Shown: piece after piece, positions 24,846 through 39,200 of the stretch
Layout: the number at the start of each line of letters is the position of its first letter
Position numbering within the stretch: the stretch's first letter is position 1
Assembly: GCA_009741485.1 (NCBI GenBank)
Contig: CM019217.1
Location: 33,379,165 to 33,443,164, forward strand
Reading direction: 5' to 3'
DNA length: 64,000 nucleotides
Source: Malurus cyaneus samueli
Lineage: Eukaryota > Chordata > Aves > Passeriformes > Maluridae
The notes under the pieces: model-generated
The model's input: the letters and a program-made list of their open reading frames with translations, nothing else
Told to the model about the DNA's origin: nothing
The model's database searches: none
Made by a program: the position numbers and the translations under genes

Positions 24846-27800
24846 ATGGGGTTGTTTTCGGAGCTCTCAATTTTAAGCTACTGAAACATCAAGGGTAAGT
24901 GAATAGCTCTGGATGTTGTTCTGCCAAGATTTCTGATAAGCCTGGATGTTGCTATAATTGTTCTGGTGATTCTGTAATCAAGTGCTCTAAGTAGGGATGA
25001 GATTAAAGGCTGGTTTCTACACAGGTCAGACATGTTTGAAGGAGGCAGTTAACTTGTCTCTCCTCATGGTGGTGAAAGACTCTATATCTTACTCTGCTAC
25101 CAAAACTAGTCATAATCAAATCTATTCTCCTAACACAGAGAAAATGCAAAGAAAAATGCAGCAGTCTGGAATGAAGCTATGGCTGTAATTCCAGATGATT
25201 TTCCTAGGTTTTTACTGTGCATTGGAAAGGAAGTTTAGGAAAGCTGGTGTTGTTCTTTTTCAGTTTTTCTGTTTAAATGGGAGGTTATGCATTTTCTGTT
25301 TGCACGAAGTTCTTAGGAAAATATGCTCTTTAACAGGACTCACCCAGCTGTCAAATTCTACTCTGTAATGCCAACAGAGTGTGATTCAAAACCATGCATG
25401 AACATATTTGTTAAAATAATTACATTTTAAAGAAAACATACACATGTTGTATAACAAAAAGGACAAAAATAACATCATAGGTGAGAAGATAGATAAAATA
25501 TGCCTATCTGCACCATTGGTCATCATACAGAAATATTTCTAACATCATGTAAGAACATGGAAGTTAAAAAATGAGGTACTCAGAAGCAAAGATCTGCATT
25601 ACAAATCAAGAAATATGGAGAAGATATAGGGGAGAACTATAACTGAAGTAGGATATGCTACAAAGTGAAGCCTGGCACAATCACAAGAAAGAAACAAGAG
25701 CAACAATTACAAAAGCACTTAAGAGAGTAAAAACTTTCCCAAATATTTTGCTGCCCAGGATTTCGGCTGATTTTATTTTCAAAAGGGAGCTAAAAGTAAA
25801 CAATTTATCTTACTCTGATTGATTAATGAATGTTTAATCTTACCCTGGATTATTTAATCTAATCTAAAAAAGTATTATTAATAATCTTGTAACAGGATAA
25901 TTCCACCCAACACAGACTCTATGAGCAAATGCATTTAACCAAGAGTCAGTCTAACTATGGTTTTGAGTATAGAAACATGGATTTTCACATCTGTCTCATC
26001 TGGACAGTCAAACTGCCAGGGCCTGCCATGACAGAGGTTTCCTTTCCTCCCCTAACAGAGACTTTTACTGAGATTTGTTTTATGTTTGACAGAGAGTAAA
26101 TTACATAGATACAGGAAATCCTCTGAAGATTTGTGATCCTTGTAAAAGAGGTTAATGTGAGTCAGAGAACATCAGAGTTTAGGATATATAAAAAAGTACA
26201 AATGCTGTCAGTCATTGTTTTAAGACAATAGCACAATTTTGATTGTTAGATTTTCTTGAAAAGTATCTTTTCTATTACTACTGAGATTGCAGTTCAACTC
26301 CAGTACACAACCCTACTGATGCTGTGTTCATGCCTCAAAATACATTCAATTATGCAGCTGATTATTTAAAACCACTACTCACTGTTTGGCACTTGTTGGT
26401 ACAACAGCAGTTTTGCATTGTGGGAAACATAAAAGACCAAATGAATATCTCATCCTCAGGGTAGCATTTCTTTTTTAAGTATTGTGCCAAACAAAATACC
26501 ACAGGTGCAAAAGAAAAAAAAAGAAGATAAAGAGTTCAGTCATACTGCTACCAATATTCTCTATTTGTTTATCTAGATACTTTCTTTTTCACACTCATGT
26601 GGTGCTCAAATGATCTGAGAAATGAAAACTGATTTGGAAGGTTTTGGATTTTTTAGAAGATATAGTGCATTAACAAAGCGACTGTATTTGTGGCTAGAAT
26701 GGCAAAAAAAAAAGCAAAACAAATCTAGTTGTGAACCAGTAGCCTACATGCAGATAAACTTAGAGGACATCCTAGATTCACCTACACTTCTTTTCTTGTG
26801 TTGTACTAAACTGCCAGTAAAAAGTTTAATTTTAATGAAGCATATGATCTATAATACTGTGAATGTTTACACTCTATATACTAGAGTACCAGTGCTCTTC
26901 TTTCATGGGTTTAATCCATATTTCCTGTAAATAATATGGGAAACAGTGGGGAAAATAGACCATATAGAGACACATATGTAGAGAACTAATGACAAAGCAT
27001 GATTAACTGATAAAAGCATCTAAGTGACAGGCAGCATAAATTAGCTCTACTAATTTACAAGCACATACAGATGCACTGCATTTCAGAAATATTCTTACTT
27101 CAGGGTACTGAGAAAGCTCATAGCAAAATGTGCATAACTGCAAACGTTTCATCTAGCTACAAGTAGTCACCTAAATGTATGCATATACCCAGAGTATTTA
27201 TTTCCAGAGCCCAGGAGTACCCTTATATAACCAAATCAAAATGGAACTCTGCTTTCTGTGAGACTGTTGCACTCCTTTCCTCAGTGAATTACATCATCCT
27301 TTTCTATTAAGGGAAATCTCTTGATGCAATTCAGTACTAGCAGAAAAGTTCTTTCACATGAAAAAAAATGCCCATGATAGGGCCATATAAGCTCACAGCA
27401 AGGGCAGAAACACTTCTGTGGGTATAGTGGCTCAGGCCTCAGGCAGAGGTAGGCAAATATGGGACCCAGAGAAAATAGAAAGATGATGCAATTTGTTGGA
27501 TGTACTACAGGACTGGCTGCTTAACTCAGAGAATGAGCTGAGATTCCTCTATTCCTTCCTAAATGCTAAGGAGAATCCAAATTCATCTAAAGCTTTTGTA
27601 TGGTGCCTGAAACAACTGCCAGGGTCTTATGAGTGTGAAACCCTTACACCATCGATATTTTCAATTGTATAAATAATGACTATACATCACTTTAGCACTT
27701 TTGCAAACATTTAAATGTATAAAGCAATATTTAAGTTTGAAAACATAAGAGGCAAGGTTATATTTGCAGCAGTTTATCAATGAATTTGTTACTTTGTTAT

Positions 27801-30221
27801 AGACTGGAGACAAAAATTCATCACTCACTGAATCATATTTTTTATTACTAATTTTGAAGTTACTGATTTTGTTTTTACTAATTTTGAATTTCAGACTTGA
27901 GATAAAGGAAAACATTTAATTCTGAAAAACACAGAGCTAGACCATTGAGTTTTCTAACTACAAAACCTCTCTTGGTGTCAAAACTTAGGGAAAAGGAAAG
28001 AATGCTGTCAGGTGAAATATAGGTAATTATTATGGCTTGACAAAAGTAGCAGAGAAGAAATAATTTTAACAATATTTCTTCAGTAGGACTCCAGAGAGTA
28101 AGTGGCTATTACCTTTTAGGTACAGGACTTGGTGCACATCCCAGCAGGCTTCACAAAACCCCCAGTAAAATTTTTGGAACAGAACTTACAGGAGAACAAG
28201 TTTACTTTTAATTTGATACACTATTTGTTCTCAGTTGTAAAGTAACCTTCTTACTTTAATACAATATTGACCATTAATTTCTAAATCGGAGGCTGAAATT
28301 TCAGATACCTGAAAGTAAAATTACTACCATGTGCTCCCTCATTATTCAAACTTATGATGAACAATAAGGAAACAAAGCAACTTCTATTAATCTCACAAAT
28401 CCTGTGACTGTTTTTACTTGATGCAGCATTGACTCATAATTTGTCAATGTCTATGGCATGATTAACACATAGCTACCTCACCTCTGAAATGGGTGTTCCA
28501 GGGAAGAAGTAATGTGGAAAGCAACACACTTAAGTATTAAAAGTGAAATATTAAAGGCTTTCTCGATAGGAAGTTAAAATCTTCATTTCCAACTATTTTA
28601 TTTCTTTTCTTCACCCTTGCTAATAAAAGGTTCCTTTCTGAATAACCTGGTCAGAAAGATACTTTATACCAGGCAAGTATAGATCTGTGATGTAGTCTAG
28701 GCTGAAGTCAGTCACTCTTCCCATGGCTTGAAAATTATAATCACATCCAGAATAAACAAAGTAGCAGAATGAGCTGCTTTTCCTTGGATCTGTCCTGAAA
28801 CCATGAGATTTACTCAAAGCAGATCAACTCCTGCACATTTCAATGAACAGGGCTTGTGAAGTCCCATGCATTGCTCACACATGTGGGAATATCTAGACTG
28901 TTTGACAGCAAGCCCACTCAGCTGGGAGCCTACCTGGACATCAACAGTGCTAAGAAAGCTTGTGGGAGGAAGGATGTCGTCCTGAAATAGCTGAACCGTT
29001 TTTAAAGAAAAAAGAATTAGTAAAGGAAAGAGGTAAATGACAATCTCAAGTAGGAATAACTTGCATCAGAAATAATAGCCCTGTTTAATGACCCTTTCCT
29101 GCTTGATCCAAGCACTGACCAAAATGGTTCTGTCTAACTTGAGACCCAGTTTCTAAAGCCTGGGAAAATAAAGTGGAACAAATAAGTGAACAGATAGTGA
29201 ATTGATGCTAAGCATTGTGAATTTCCCTAGGAAAGGGAGGTCAAATTAGAGGGTACCAATTACAACAGGCTTGGTATTCTAGAAGAGGGAGTATAGGGAT
29301 CTTGGGGACACTATCAGGATCCAAAATAAGTTTACATTTAGTTTTGAAATAAATATTTTGACAGGTTAATTATTCATGGAAAATCTGATCTGCACTTTTA
29401 AATTTTGGTTTTGAATTAATTTCCTCCTTTCTCTGCCTCACAACTAATTTTGTCATGTAAATAAAAATTGCAATGAGAAAGTACATGCAAGCGCAAATTA
29501 TATTATGTAAAACTCAATCAGACACTTCCAAGTCTTCAGTAAACCTTCAGCATTTTTGTATTACAGTTATGCCAATCCAAAGCTGCCAAAAGGGGAGGTC
29601 CTAGGCTTGCCTGTCTCCCTCCTATCCCTTTTGTTAAGTCAGCCTTTGCAGCTGCAGGATGAGTTGGTTCAGCTGGCTGGTGATGTAAAGTAATTTCTTT
29701 CAGGGTTAGGATATAGTTCCATTAGAGTTGACATTAAAATATTTAGTGCGGCTGCAGTTATGTCCATCTCCAAAACTTACCTCCTGTGTTTTGTCAACCG
29801 TGCTGTTTATCTGACTCTGCAGGGAGCAAGTTCACGCTACTAAATCTTTGGGAAACTATCCAAAGAATTTGGGGGTAGAGGGAGTCGGGAGAGGATCAGG
29901 GAATAATACTCTGCTGGCTCAATGGCCTCAGCTAGATCATTAAGAATTTGGATGAAAGCCTGTCCCAGTACAAAGAAATAACAGCCACTGCATAGCAAGA
30001 CTTGGGATCAAGGCAGTACCAGCACAGCCTACGCTGCCATCGACCATCACTCCTGCATCATCCAGTGACCTGACAGCCTCTGTGTCTGCGCAATTAACTG
30101 CTAAGGCTGCAAAAGAAATGGCCACAGCCTTTGTCGGGAGTCAAGTGGGATGGGATCATCCCCTTTCAATGCATAAGGATATTGTGGAGGGGAAATTGTT
30201 ACACCAATAGATCAAGAAAAC

Positions 30222-30244
30222 ATCAATATGCAATCAATATGCAA
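30222..30244. repeat. 11-bp tandem duplication
   Basis: atcaatatgca occurs twice in tandem, followed within 25 bp by a run of nine G. Confidence 0.8.
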
Positions 30245-33200
30245 AAAATCTCTTGAATCAGATATTTGGGGGGGGGTATGTTTGTATTTTATTGCGAGAA
30301 AGGGTACAGAAAAGTAACATCAAATAGCTTTCGACTGGAAAAATAAGTGGCCTTAACAGTTTTTCTAATGAGGTCAAACTTATTTATTCAACTGGAATAA
30401 TTTGATAATTATTCAAATTATGATTTATCAACCCTTGTCTGGCAAAGGAGTTAAATCCCATAAATAACTAAAAAAAAAAACCCAACAGTGAATCAAAAGA
30501 TATATTAAACTGAACTAAAACAATCCTGAGACAGCTGTATCATGAAAAATTGTTCAACTCGGAGAACATTTAAAGGTTAGAGCTCTATTACAGGTAAAAG
30601 AAAGAAGATCATAGAGAGAGAAAAAAGATTAATATAGTGAGTACCTAGTGCTTCTTTTATTCATTTCTACTGTAAGCCACCATTTTGCAGATGGTCTGAA
30701 GTATCACATTTTTTACCACTTCAAAAAGTTCTGTATCAATTATTCTAACCATGGTTTGAAAAGAACAGCCTACAGACAGCTGATGGAAATAAAAAAGACA
30801 TTACAGAAAAAGTTTCCTAGTGTCTTTCTTCATGAAAATTTTTAAGTAAAGAATTCAATTGTAACATGGCATAAACTTTGGTCTTGCATGTCTTGCATGT
30901 AACAAATAGAAGTCAGCTTCCAAGATCCCACTGCAAGCACAGAACACATTGGCCACAGAGCTACCACTGGTTACATTTCTCGTTTAACTTCATTTTAGGG
31001 GAAAAGATAGTGATTAAAATTTCTGGCACTTGAAAATCTTTCATAAAACCACAGAGATTACTTCAGTGATTAATTAGACGATGCTAAAATGCCACTGAAT
31101 GTAAAATGTTATCATTAAAATGTACATGAATGATTTCTACACAATTTAGTCACTTATTTTGCCAGAAAAAAAATCAGCCTTGTAAAATGATAAATAGTAT
31201 TTTTAAAGCATAGGGAACAGCACTGCCTTACTTTCATTTTTTAAAAAGTTTGCCAGTGTTAGACAACCACAAACAAGTCAACATTAACAACTCAAGAGCC
31301 TTTGAGACAACTCTTTTCATATTCTTAATGGAACTTTACTATAAATTGGCACCAGTGTTTGCAGTCTTAGCTCATCTGCTTTATGTCTACCTATTGTTTC
31401 ACTACATATTTTTGCACTCCTCAATGAAGTTATTTGTCTAAAGTACTTGAAAACATGCAGTACTAATAGCTGCAATTTAGTATTTCCATGGAAAAAGTAA
31501 ACATTTTATCATGATCTAACAGCCTCTTTGCCACCTTTTACTCTCTCTAAATACAGAAAATGAATATTTATTGAATACCTCAGCATTTTCTGCCTTACTC
31601 TACAGAATTCTTCTGGTTTTGTCTAGAATTGGTTAACATTGTCGGGATTCATTTAATTTCATTTTAACAGCCACAACAGAAGCAACATCTGCCCTATTCA
31701 AGGAAAGAAAAAAAAAAAAAACAAAGAAACCCCACCAAACTTAGTGGCCATGGCTTCCTCCCTAATTTTATCTTCTGCTTTTTCAGTGCTCTGAATTTCT
31801 TAGCTGATACATACTAATTATCATCAAATTATGCTTTCCTTCAGCTGTTTTTCAATATGCATCCTTTCAAACTGATTTATTTAACAGGGCTTTTTGTTTC
31901 TTATCTAAGGCAGTTTTCAACATAAACTTGAAAGAATTATTTCAGTTTTGGATTTGGTATTATTTTGAGTTTGCAAAGTGTGTTTTTAATTTACTAAGAG
32001 AGATTTTACATTGCTGTTTTTCACACAGAGAATATTTCCTGGTTTTAATTTTCCTCTACGCAAGCATCATAAATTAACCTGTTCAATCATCGACGCCAAC
32101 ATTAACTGTGATTTCTTTTCTTCTTTTTTAGCCATCAATATATGTTTAATAAAGAATTTATTGCATCAGTATTTTAGGTGTCTATGATTTTTTTCTGAAT
32201 GTGTGAATAATTTTAGCACTGTCAGCATAAGACTCATAATAATACGTATTTCTTTCCTATTGAATATTATAGATAGGTTCTTCGAGAATCATAGTGTTGC
32301 CTGGTGTCATTTCATGCCATAGATACTTGATCAGATTCAACACAGACCACATTTTCAGAATGAACCCCAAATACTTTAAGTAATGCTAACATGTTCTATT
32401 AGGTTGTGACAAATAGGTGAAAAAACCCACCTTGGCTGTACCTCTCTCAATGGAAACATATTATTTGTTATTTAAATTCTGTAAACTGAAATAAAAATGA
32501 CAAGAAAAAAAAAACGTTTTTCCAGTGAAGCAGTAATCTTAACCAATGTCATAAATAAATAATCTTGCAACTTACTAGAAATAGTGGCACTCAGCACTGT
32601 TTGTTGACATATTTTATATTCAGACCATAGTTCTCTATAAAACACACACAAACTCAGAAGTATGGATATTGTTGCAACAATGTTGCTACTAAAATGCTAT
32701 TTGTATTCTTAGCATATTCATTTTTCTTCTTAATGGTTTAGTGTCTTTTTTTTCTTCTACCTTTAACTGATGTTACTGAAGTGTTTTTATTTATAGACCT
32801 CCTAGTTGCAATTCTGGAAATGTTTGTCGTTAGTCTTTTATGTATAATGTAGGTGAATTATATTTGCGATTTCACTTGTAAGTACATTAGCTTCTATACC
32901 CTATACTGAAAAAGTTATCTGCTTAAAATAAATTTTCCCTTCATCTTCAGACATACCTGAATATTATTAGGCCTATCAGCATATGGCGTTATTTTTTGTT
33001 TCCTTAAACTGTTAACAGTCCATGTTCACGTAAGGCATGGCTTTCTTATGTAGCCCTTCTGCAACTAATGTGTCAAAATATATTTATTTGTAATTACTTA
33101 TTAGTGAAATAAAGAGAAATATAACACAATAAAAAATATGAAGAATGCAAGATTGCATTGCATTTCAAAGACTTGGCAAGTGAATAGAGAGATGAGCAAT

Positions 33201-36200
33201 TCTCCCCACAAATTGTTAACAATAGTCATTTCACATCAATTTGAAATTGATGATTTAGTACTGTTAAGAAAAAAAAAGACATTTTCACCTCTCACTTCCT
33301 ACTTAAAAAGAAAATATAAAATGCACATGTTAACACATTTCAGACAGATAGAGTCTTAGCATTCCTCACTGGCATCAAACAGATCACTGCCAAAATGATG
33401 AGACAACCATGCAGTCAAATGTGCCATCAGGCTTGAAAATCTCTGTGGTCAGCAAACTTTGCTGTGCAAAAAGGCTGACCTTTACTATCTTATTATATTT
33501 TATTTTAAAAGAAAGGTTAATTTGGAGATCTGTTAACTCTCACAAAAATAGATTTAATGAGCTCTTTCATGCTTCTGGATGAGATGCTGATTTATGGGTT
33601 GCCACCAGCAGGTGCTGAACAGGAAAGAGTAACTTGTTAACTTGGACAATGTCAAACTGGTTTAAATTGAATGAAATGGCATGAAAGAAATTAGTTGAAA
33701 GGCTACAGATTGTTTTACAATGCTTTTTCACAATGCATTATTCACTAGTAAAGATTTTAATGACTGAAAATATTATACACACTAGTTACATGGATGCTAA
33801 TTTAATAATGCTTTATCAAGGGATGAAAAGGGTAAGGGTGCTGTTAATTCTGACTATTAATAGGCTGAGGTTTATTAAATTCCTATATGGAAAACAAATC
33901 TCATTTCTCAGTAAAATCAGTGGGACATTAACAATAATTACCATATAACCAATATGCAAGTAACTATGATAATAAAAATATAAGAATCTGAAAAGCGCAT
34001 CTTGATTCTTGAATTTCTCGATTACTCTTTGTTCTCAAGGCCACATCAGCCTTGTGGTCTGCACAAAAACAAATGTGCTTAACAAAAAACTTACTTACTT
34101 TCAAGAATGTGCTACCGTTTTCTAAAATGGGGACATGCTTTCCTTCCATTTATTACATAAACATTTTTCAAACGGTACCCATCTAAGGATGGATGTCTTC
34201 ATACAGATGCTAAAATACCTGACGTGGCAAGTATGAAAGTACCTCTGAGCTGCAAAACATCAAAGCATGTTAGCACTGTGCCATACCTCTTGACAAGGTC
34301 TATTAGTCTGGACGAAGCTCCTGGCTAATGCAGGCAGACTTCTGCACCCAGAGTGGCACGACTGCAGAGTGTTCTGGGTAACACACAGATCCATCAGTCA
34401 TGCTCGGCACATACTGGCACATTTCTGCGCTGTTTTGTGTCCTGAAAAATAAGCTCTGGTTTTGCACGGGTTTCTTGGAAATACTGCTACCTTTACTTCA
34501 CTTACTTTTAAAAATAAAATAAAGAAGACACAAATCAGACTTAAGGAAATGTTCCATCTTAGGCAGAAACCTAGTAAAATAACACATGCTGGAATTTCAG
34601 GTATGCTGAAACAGGGCAAACTGGACCAAAAAAAGCTGGGAACATGCAGGCTTATCCTCACTCGCACTTCACAGATCATAGAAAAAAGCTGCTGCTGTAT
34701 TCTTTTGTCTCTTCCCTGCTTTTCTTTGTCTTTTTGCATTAAGTCTGGCTTATGTAGCTCTATTTCAGCAAGTCACCTTTAGCCTTCTGAGTAACCTGCT
34801 TGCTTTGTCTATGATGTATTAACAGAGCAAACCCAGAGCCAAGGACAGATATAACGGGCTTACTGAGGAGGAAGTCACATAAATGCTTCCACATCGACTT
34901 GCTGCCTAAAAAATATGATGAGCTCTTGTAAAGAAAAACAATTTCCTAACTTTAGGCCTGAAATTAGAGGCTCATAATATTTGATAAGTCATAATGGCAC
35001 CAAGTTGTGAAACAGCAATCCTTTTCAGTTTCAACAGTAAGCTTGGCTAATTAAATCTCTAAATTTGAAATGAAAACACTAAAATCAGTTTTTCCTGACT
35101 TCTTGTCTATCCTTCAAAAACACAAACAAAACAATCAAACAACTCACTAAAGATGTTTTTTCTGCTGTTCCTGGGTCAGAAAGTTGAATTAGAAAAGGAG
35201 AAAGGAGTACCATGTTAGATCAAGTCTAATACCCACATTTTTCAAAAGCACAAAGCATTTTAAAGGGGAAAGAAGCCCTACTTTTGTCCTTCCACTGTAC
35301 ATATTGTTCCGACTTTACGTACAGGCCTTCTTTCCTTCCTCCATGTCGCATTAGTCTGACCTCTTGCTGCCCAAGCCCACACCACTCCCACAGGTTCCTC
35401 CAAGTCTCCGCACTGGCATCCGCCCACATGTCCCTCATGGTAACACAACAAGCCTTCATGCCCACAGCTTCCCTAGAGCACTGAGAAACACCAATCCACC
35501 AAAAATATCATTTCTTGGCCCAATCCCATATCTTATCACCACTCTTTGAATCAGGATCTCTGTGCTGCTAACAGGAAGAAGCTTGTCTGAGCAAAGATCA
35601 CCAGATATTGTAGTGCCTATATCCATCTAAAACAACCTATGGTGTGCTGGTGCTAATGAGGGAATCACAGCCCCTTAACACCTGATGATGTTCAGACTTT
35701 TACCTGCCTCGGATCCCCAACTTTTCTGGCAGACTGCGCTCATCATGGAGTGGATGACGGAGCATTTTTAACCCAGCAGCACACAGTGTCCAAATCTCCA
35801 GAGGGTCATTAATGGATAACTTAGCAAATCATCAGCTCTGTCACAGCTAACAAATACATAAAACCCAGACTGTGGAGACTTTAATTTTTAGAAGAGCAAC
35901 AAAAAATCTTCACCTTGTGCCCTAGCTCACGCATCTTCTACCCTGACATTACAGGACTACACCACATAAAAATAAAATTGCCAGAATTATCAACCAGTAA
36001 GAGATTAAACCAATATAAAGCTCCACTGGAAATCTATGCCTTTAACAAACTGCAAGTACTTCAAATATAGATTATTTGATAGGCTTCACAAGAGAAAAAG
36101 ATTAACTAGGTGCAGATAGATAAAATTACATGATAAAAACTTGTAGAAGGGTCTGGTCCTCTACTAATCGATTAGCATGTTAAACAGTTTAAATAGTAAA

Positions 36201-39200
36201 TTTTAAGTACAATAATATGGATGGACAAAAAGCCAGTTAGTTAGAATACTAACTGGAGGGGAAATAAAGACACTATTTTATATGGTATATAAGCATCTAC
36301 TGTTCCTGAGAGTAAACACACAATTTAAAAGAAAACCTGTGAGTTCTCCTACATGAAATCATATTTCACTTAACTTAATAAAGATCTTAGTCACACAGCT
36401 TAGGAAAAGCATTTTAAATGTAATTTTATACCACCTGATTTTATATTTACAACAACCTGTATTTAAACTGGTGTTAAAGGATCTGGTATTTGGACCATGG
36501 TTCAGAACTTCTCAGATGTCTCTCTTGGCATTTTAGACAGTCTTGCAATGACCGCTTCAGATATTTCAGGAGTTATAGGCAGGTGTGTCTGAGAGTATCA
36601 TAAGTTCAATTTCAGTTAAATTCAGCCATAAATATAAAGACTATAATCAGCAGTATGACAGAGGAGAGTCTTTGGTGACTAATGCTGTGTGAACCAGTGA
36701 ATAAGCAGGTACAAACACTGGGTTACCAAATGAGGCTTTCCAGGCAAGGCAGGTCAGGCCCAAGGGACAAAGGAAGGGAGGAGGAAATAACGATTCAGGC
36801 CCGCAGGCTGCCAGCTGTTGAAAAATACATGTGCAGAGCTTTCTATAGGCAGGCAAATTGCATTCTGACTACACTTGCTGATTTTCTGGGAATAGAATTT
36901 TCCAGTCTGTTAGGGCAAAATACTACAACTCTGCTATAAGCTGCAAGCTGCACTTCCTGCAGCCTTGCAGTCAAAATGTATTCTTGCATTTTGTAATAAT
37001 AGCTCAGATGGGGAATGGCTGAAAGACACAAATTGTGGAAACAACTAATGGAAAAATGAAAAATCTGTCCATGTCACTAGTTTAGAAGCATCCAAAGGAC
37101 ACACTCCATAAATGTGATACCACATGCACAATAGCTACACAAATGTTTTGAGATAAAACAGCAGTTTTTATATTCATCATAATAAGAATGAGAACCCCAT
37201 AACTAGGAAAGGGCAAGGGAGACAAATGTTTCAGATACACAATGTCTCACCTTAAGATACCAGATGCACCAATATGCTACTTGATTTTAGAACAAGCTAG
37301 CATCTAGTGAATATGAATTCAGCTGACATAAATTCATAAAGAAGAAACCTATTTAATTGTGATAAATACAACTCTAATAACATACTAAAGAATCTTTTTT
37401 TCCATCTTCCAACAGTTGGTATATTCTGATGGATATCAGAGTATATATCCATCATATATCAGAGACCAGGTCGTTTTTTTGAACTATCATGATGTAAAAG
37501 TCACATTTAGAGGAGGTATGTGTAGTTTTCAGCCTTTTTAATTAAATTTTTCTTTTTTTTTGCTTCACAGAGCCTTTAAGAATTTTCCTGTGAAGATGAA
37601 GATTCCTATACAGCAAATTTAATCTTGCCAGGCTCAATTTTCTTGGTTACCCTTGCCAGGTCTCTTTAAAGTCATCTGTGGCCAGTAATTGAAAACTGCA
37701 GACTGCCAAGTGGAATCAGCAGTCCTGAGGGGTCCATTGTAGAAGCAGCTGAACTACGTGAGAAAGCCTTGGCTGGTTTTATTACAACTTGACTTTCAGA
37801 AAAGAAAATTGTAAAACCAGAGCTGAAACAGACCATACCTAGTGCAAGGGAATGTTAAGGAGGAACCCTGCCTAACGCTGTCTTATTACAGCATGCTGAC
37901 GAATGACACACAGAAGGTCGTGAACCAGCTTTAGATAGAGTACAATGCTCTGAACTTTCATGGTCTGAATTACATGCCTGAAGTTTCACAAACATTCTTA
38001 TGTAAAGTTGCTCCATGGTAAACTTAATTTCCTCAGCAAACACCTCAGACAACAGATTTAAGTTTCACTGGGAAATGTAGGAAGGGGAAGAGAGTGAAAG
38101 AGAGGAAGAAAGCTGACGGTAACTAATATGCAAACTAAGCTTTGACACACAATGTAATTTCTCTTTTGCTCCCATATTCACCTCTGTACAATAACATGAA
38201 CAAATATTAGAGCAACCAACTTACGCATTTGCAATATAATAACCCACTGTACCCCTGCTCATATTGACAATTGAAGGTTCTAACAAGAGAGGAGACACAA
38301 ACTGCAAACTAGAGGAATAATGGATTTCTTCAAATAGACACACAATTCATGCATGTATACATATACTTTATTCCACACCTTCTCATGAATGCCAGCTGTC
38401 CTTATTCAGAAAGTGTGCCATGGCATTTTTAGGGGTATATGTACAACTATTCTCTGAACTTTCCAAAGAGGCTGTAGACATGTCCTGTCTACTCAAGATA
38501 CTTACTAGGAAAAAACAGTACAGGCATGTGTCTGTGTGCAAGGTGGAGTTCAGGCACTTGAATGGAAACATAAACTAGTCTATTGCTAGCTGACAATGAA
38601 CTATGGGAAATGCATAGGAGGAAGGAAAACAGTTAATTTTGTCCCTATCAAATATTGTCACTTTTGACAGTTTCTCGAATAACACTATTTTCTTTGCCAG
38701 CTGACAGTTGCCTTGATCTCATTGTACTCTCATTGCCAACACCCAAAAGCTATGCCTCAAAATCATTTAGCTTCAGAATGTCTTTAGCAAAATAATCTTT
38801 TGTGAGTACTTAAAAGAACCTCATCTACCCCCAGTATTTACAAAACTTCGACACAAAAATTGGAGACACCTCTCAGAGAAGCGTGCTACTAGATTTTGTA
38901 CATGACAAGGTGATGTTTCTGAACTATTAAATATACTACAGGCCCATAATGCTCTCTCTTCAGGATAATAAATCAATTTGTCTTAGAACCCTAAAAAATG
39001 ATTAAGGAACCACTGTACTACCTTATGAAATAACAGCAGAAAACACCACTGTGAAAACAGCAGACTCACTTCTCTTTGACCAGGAGATTGTGTTAAACAG
39101 TTTCCAAAACCACGGCTGAACACACTAGTATGGTGCAATTTATAAATAGTGAAAACACCAATTAGGTACTTATGGTTAGGTATATTAGGATACCACTTAA

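Larger units (their letters stand above)
19577..30240. other. Long non-coding stretch
   Basis: No supportable exon. Frames at 22.2-22.5 kb (minus), 22.95-23.4 kb (plus) and 26.6-26.9 kb (plus) have no motif, no splice logic and no coding-like composition. A plus-strand AAGG|GTAAGT donor lies near 24.89 kb after a CAG-rich segment, without a convincing acceptor. It could be a non-coding RNA exon, but I cannot support that. Confidence 0.5.
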
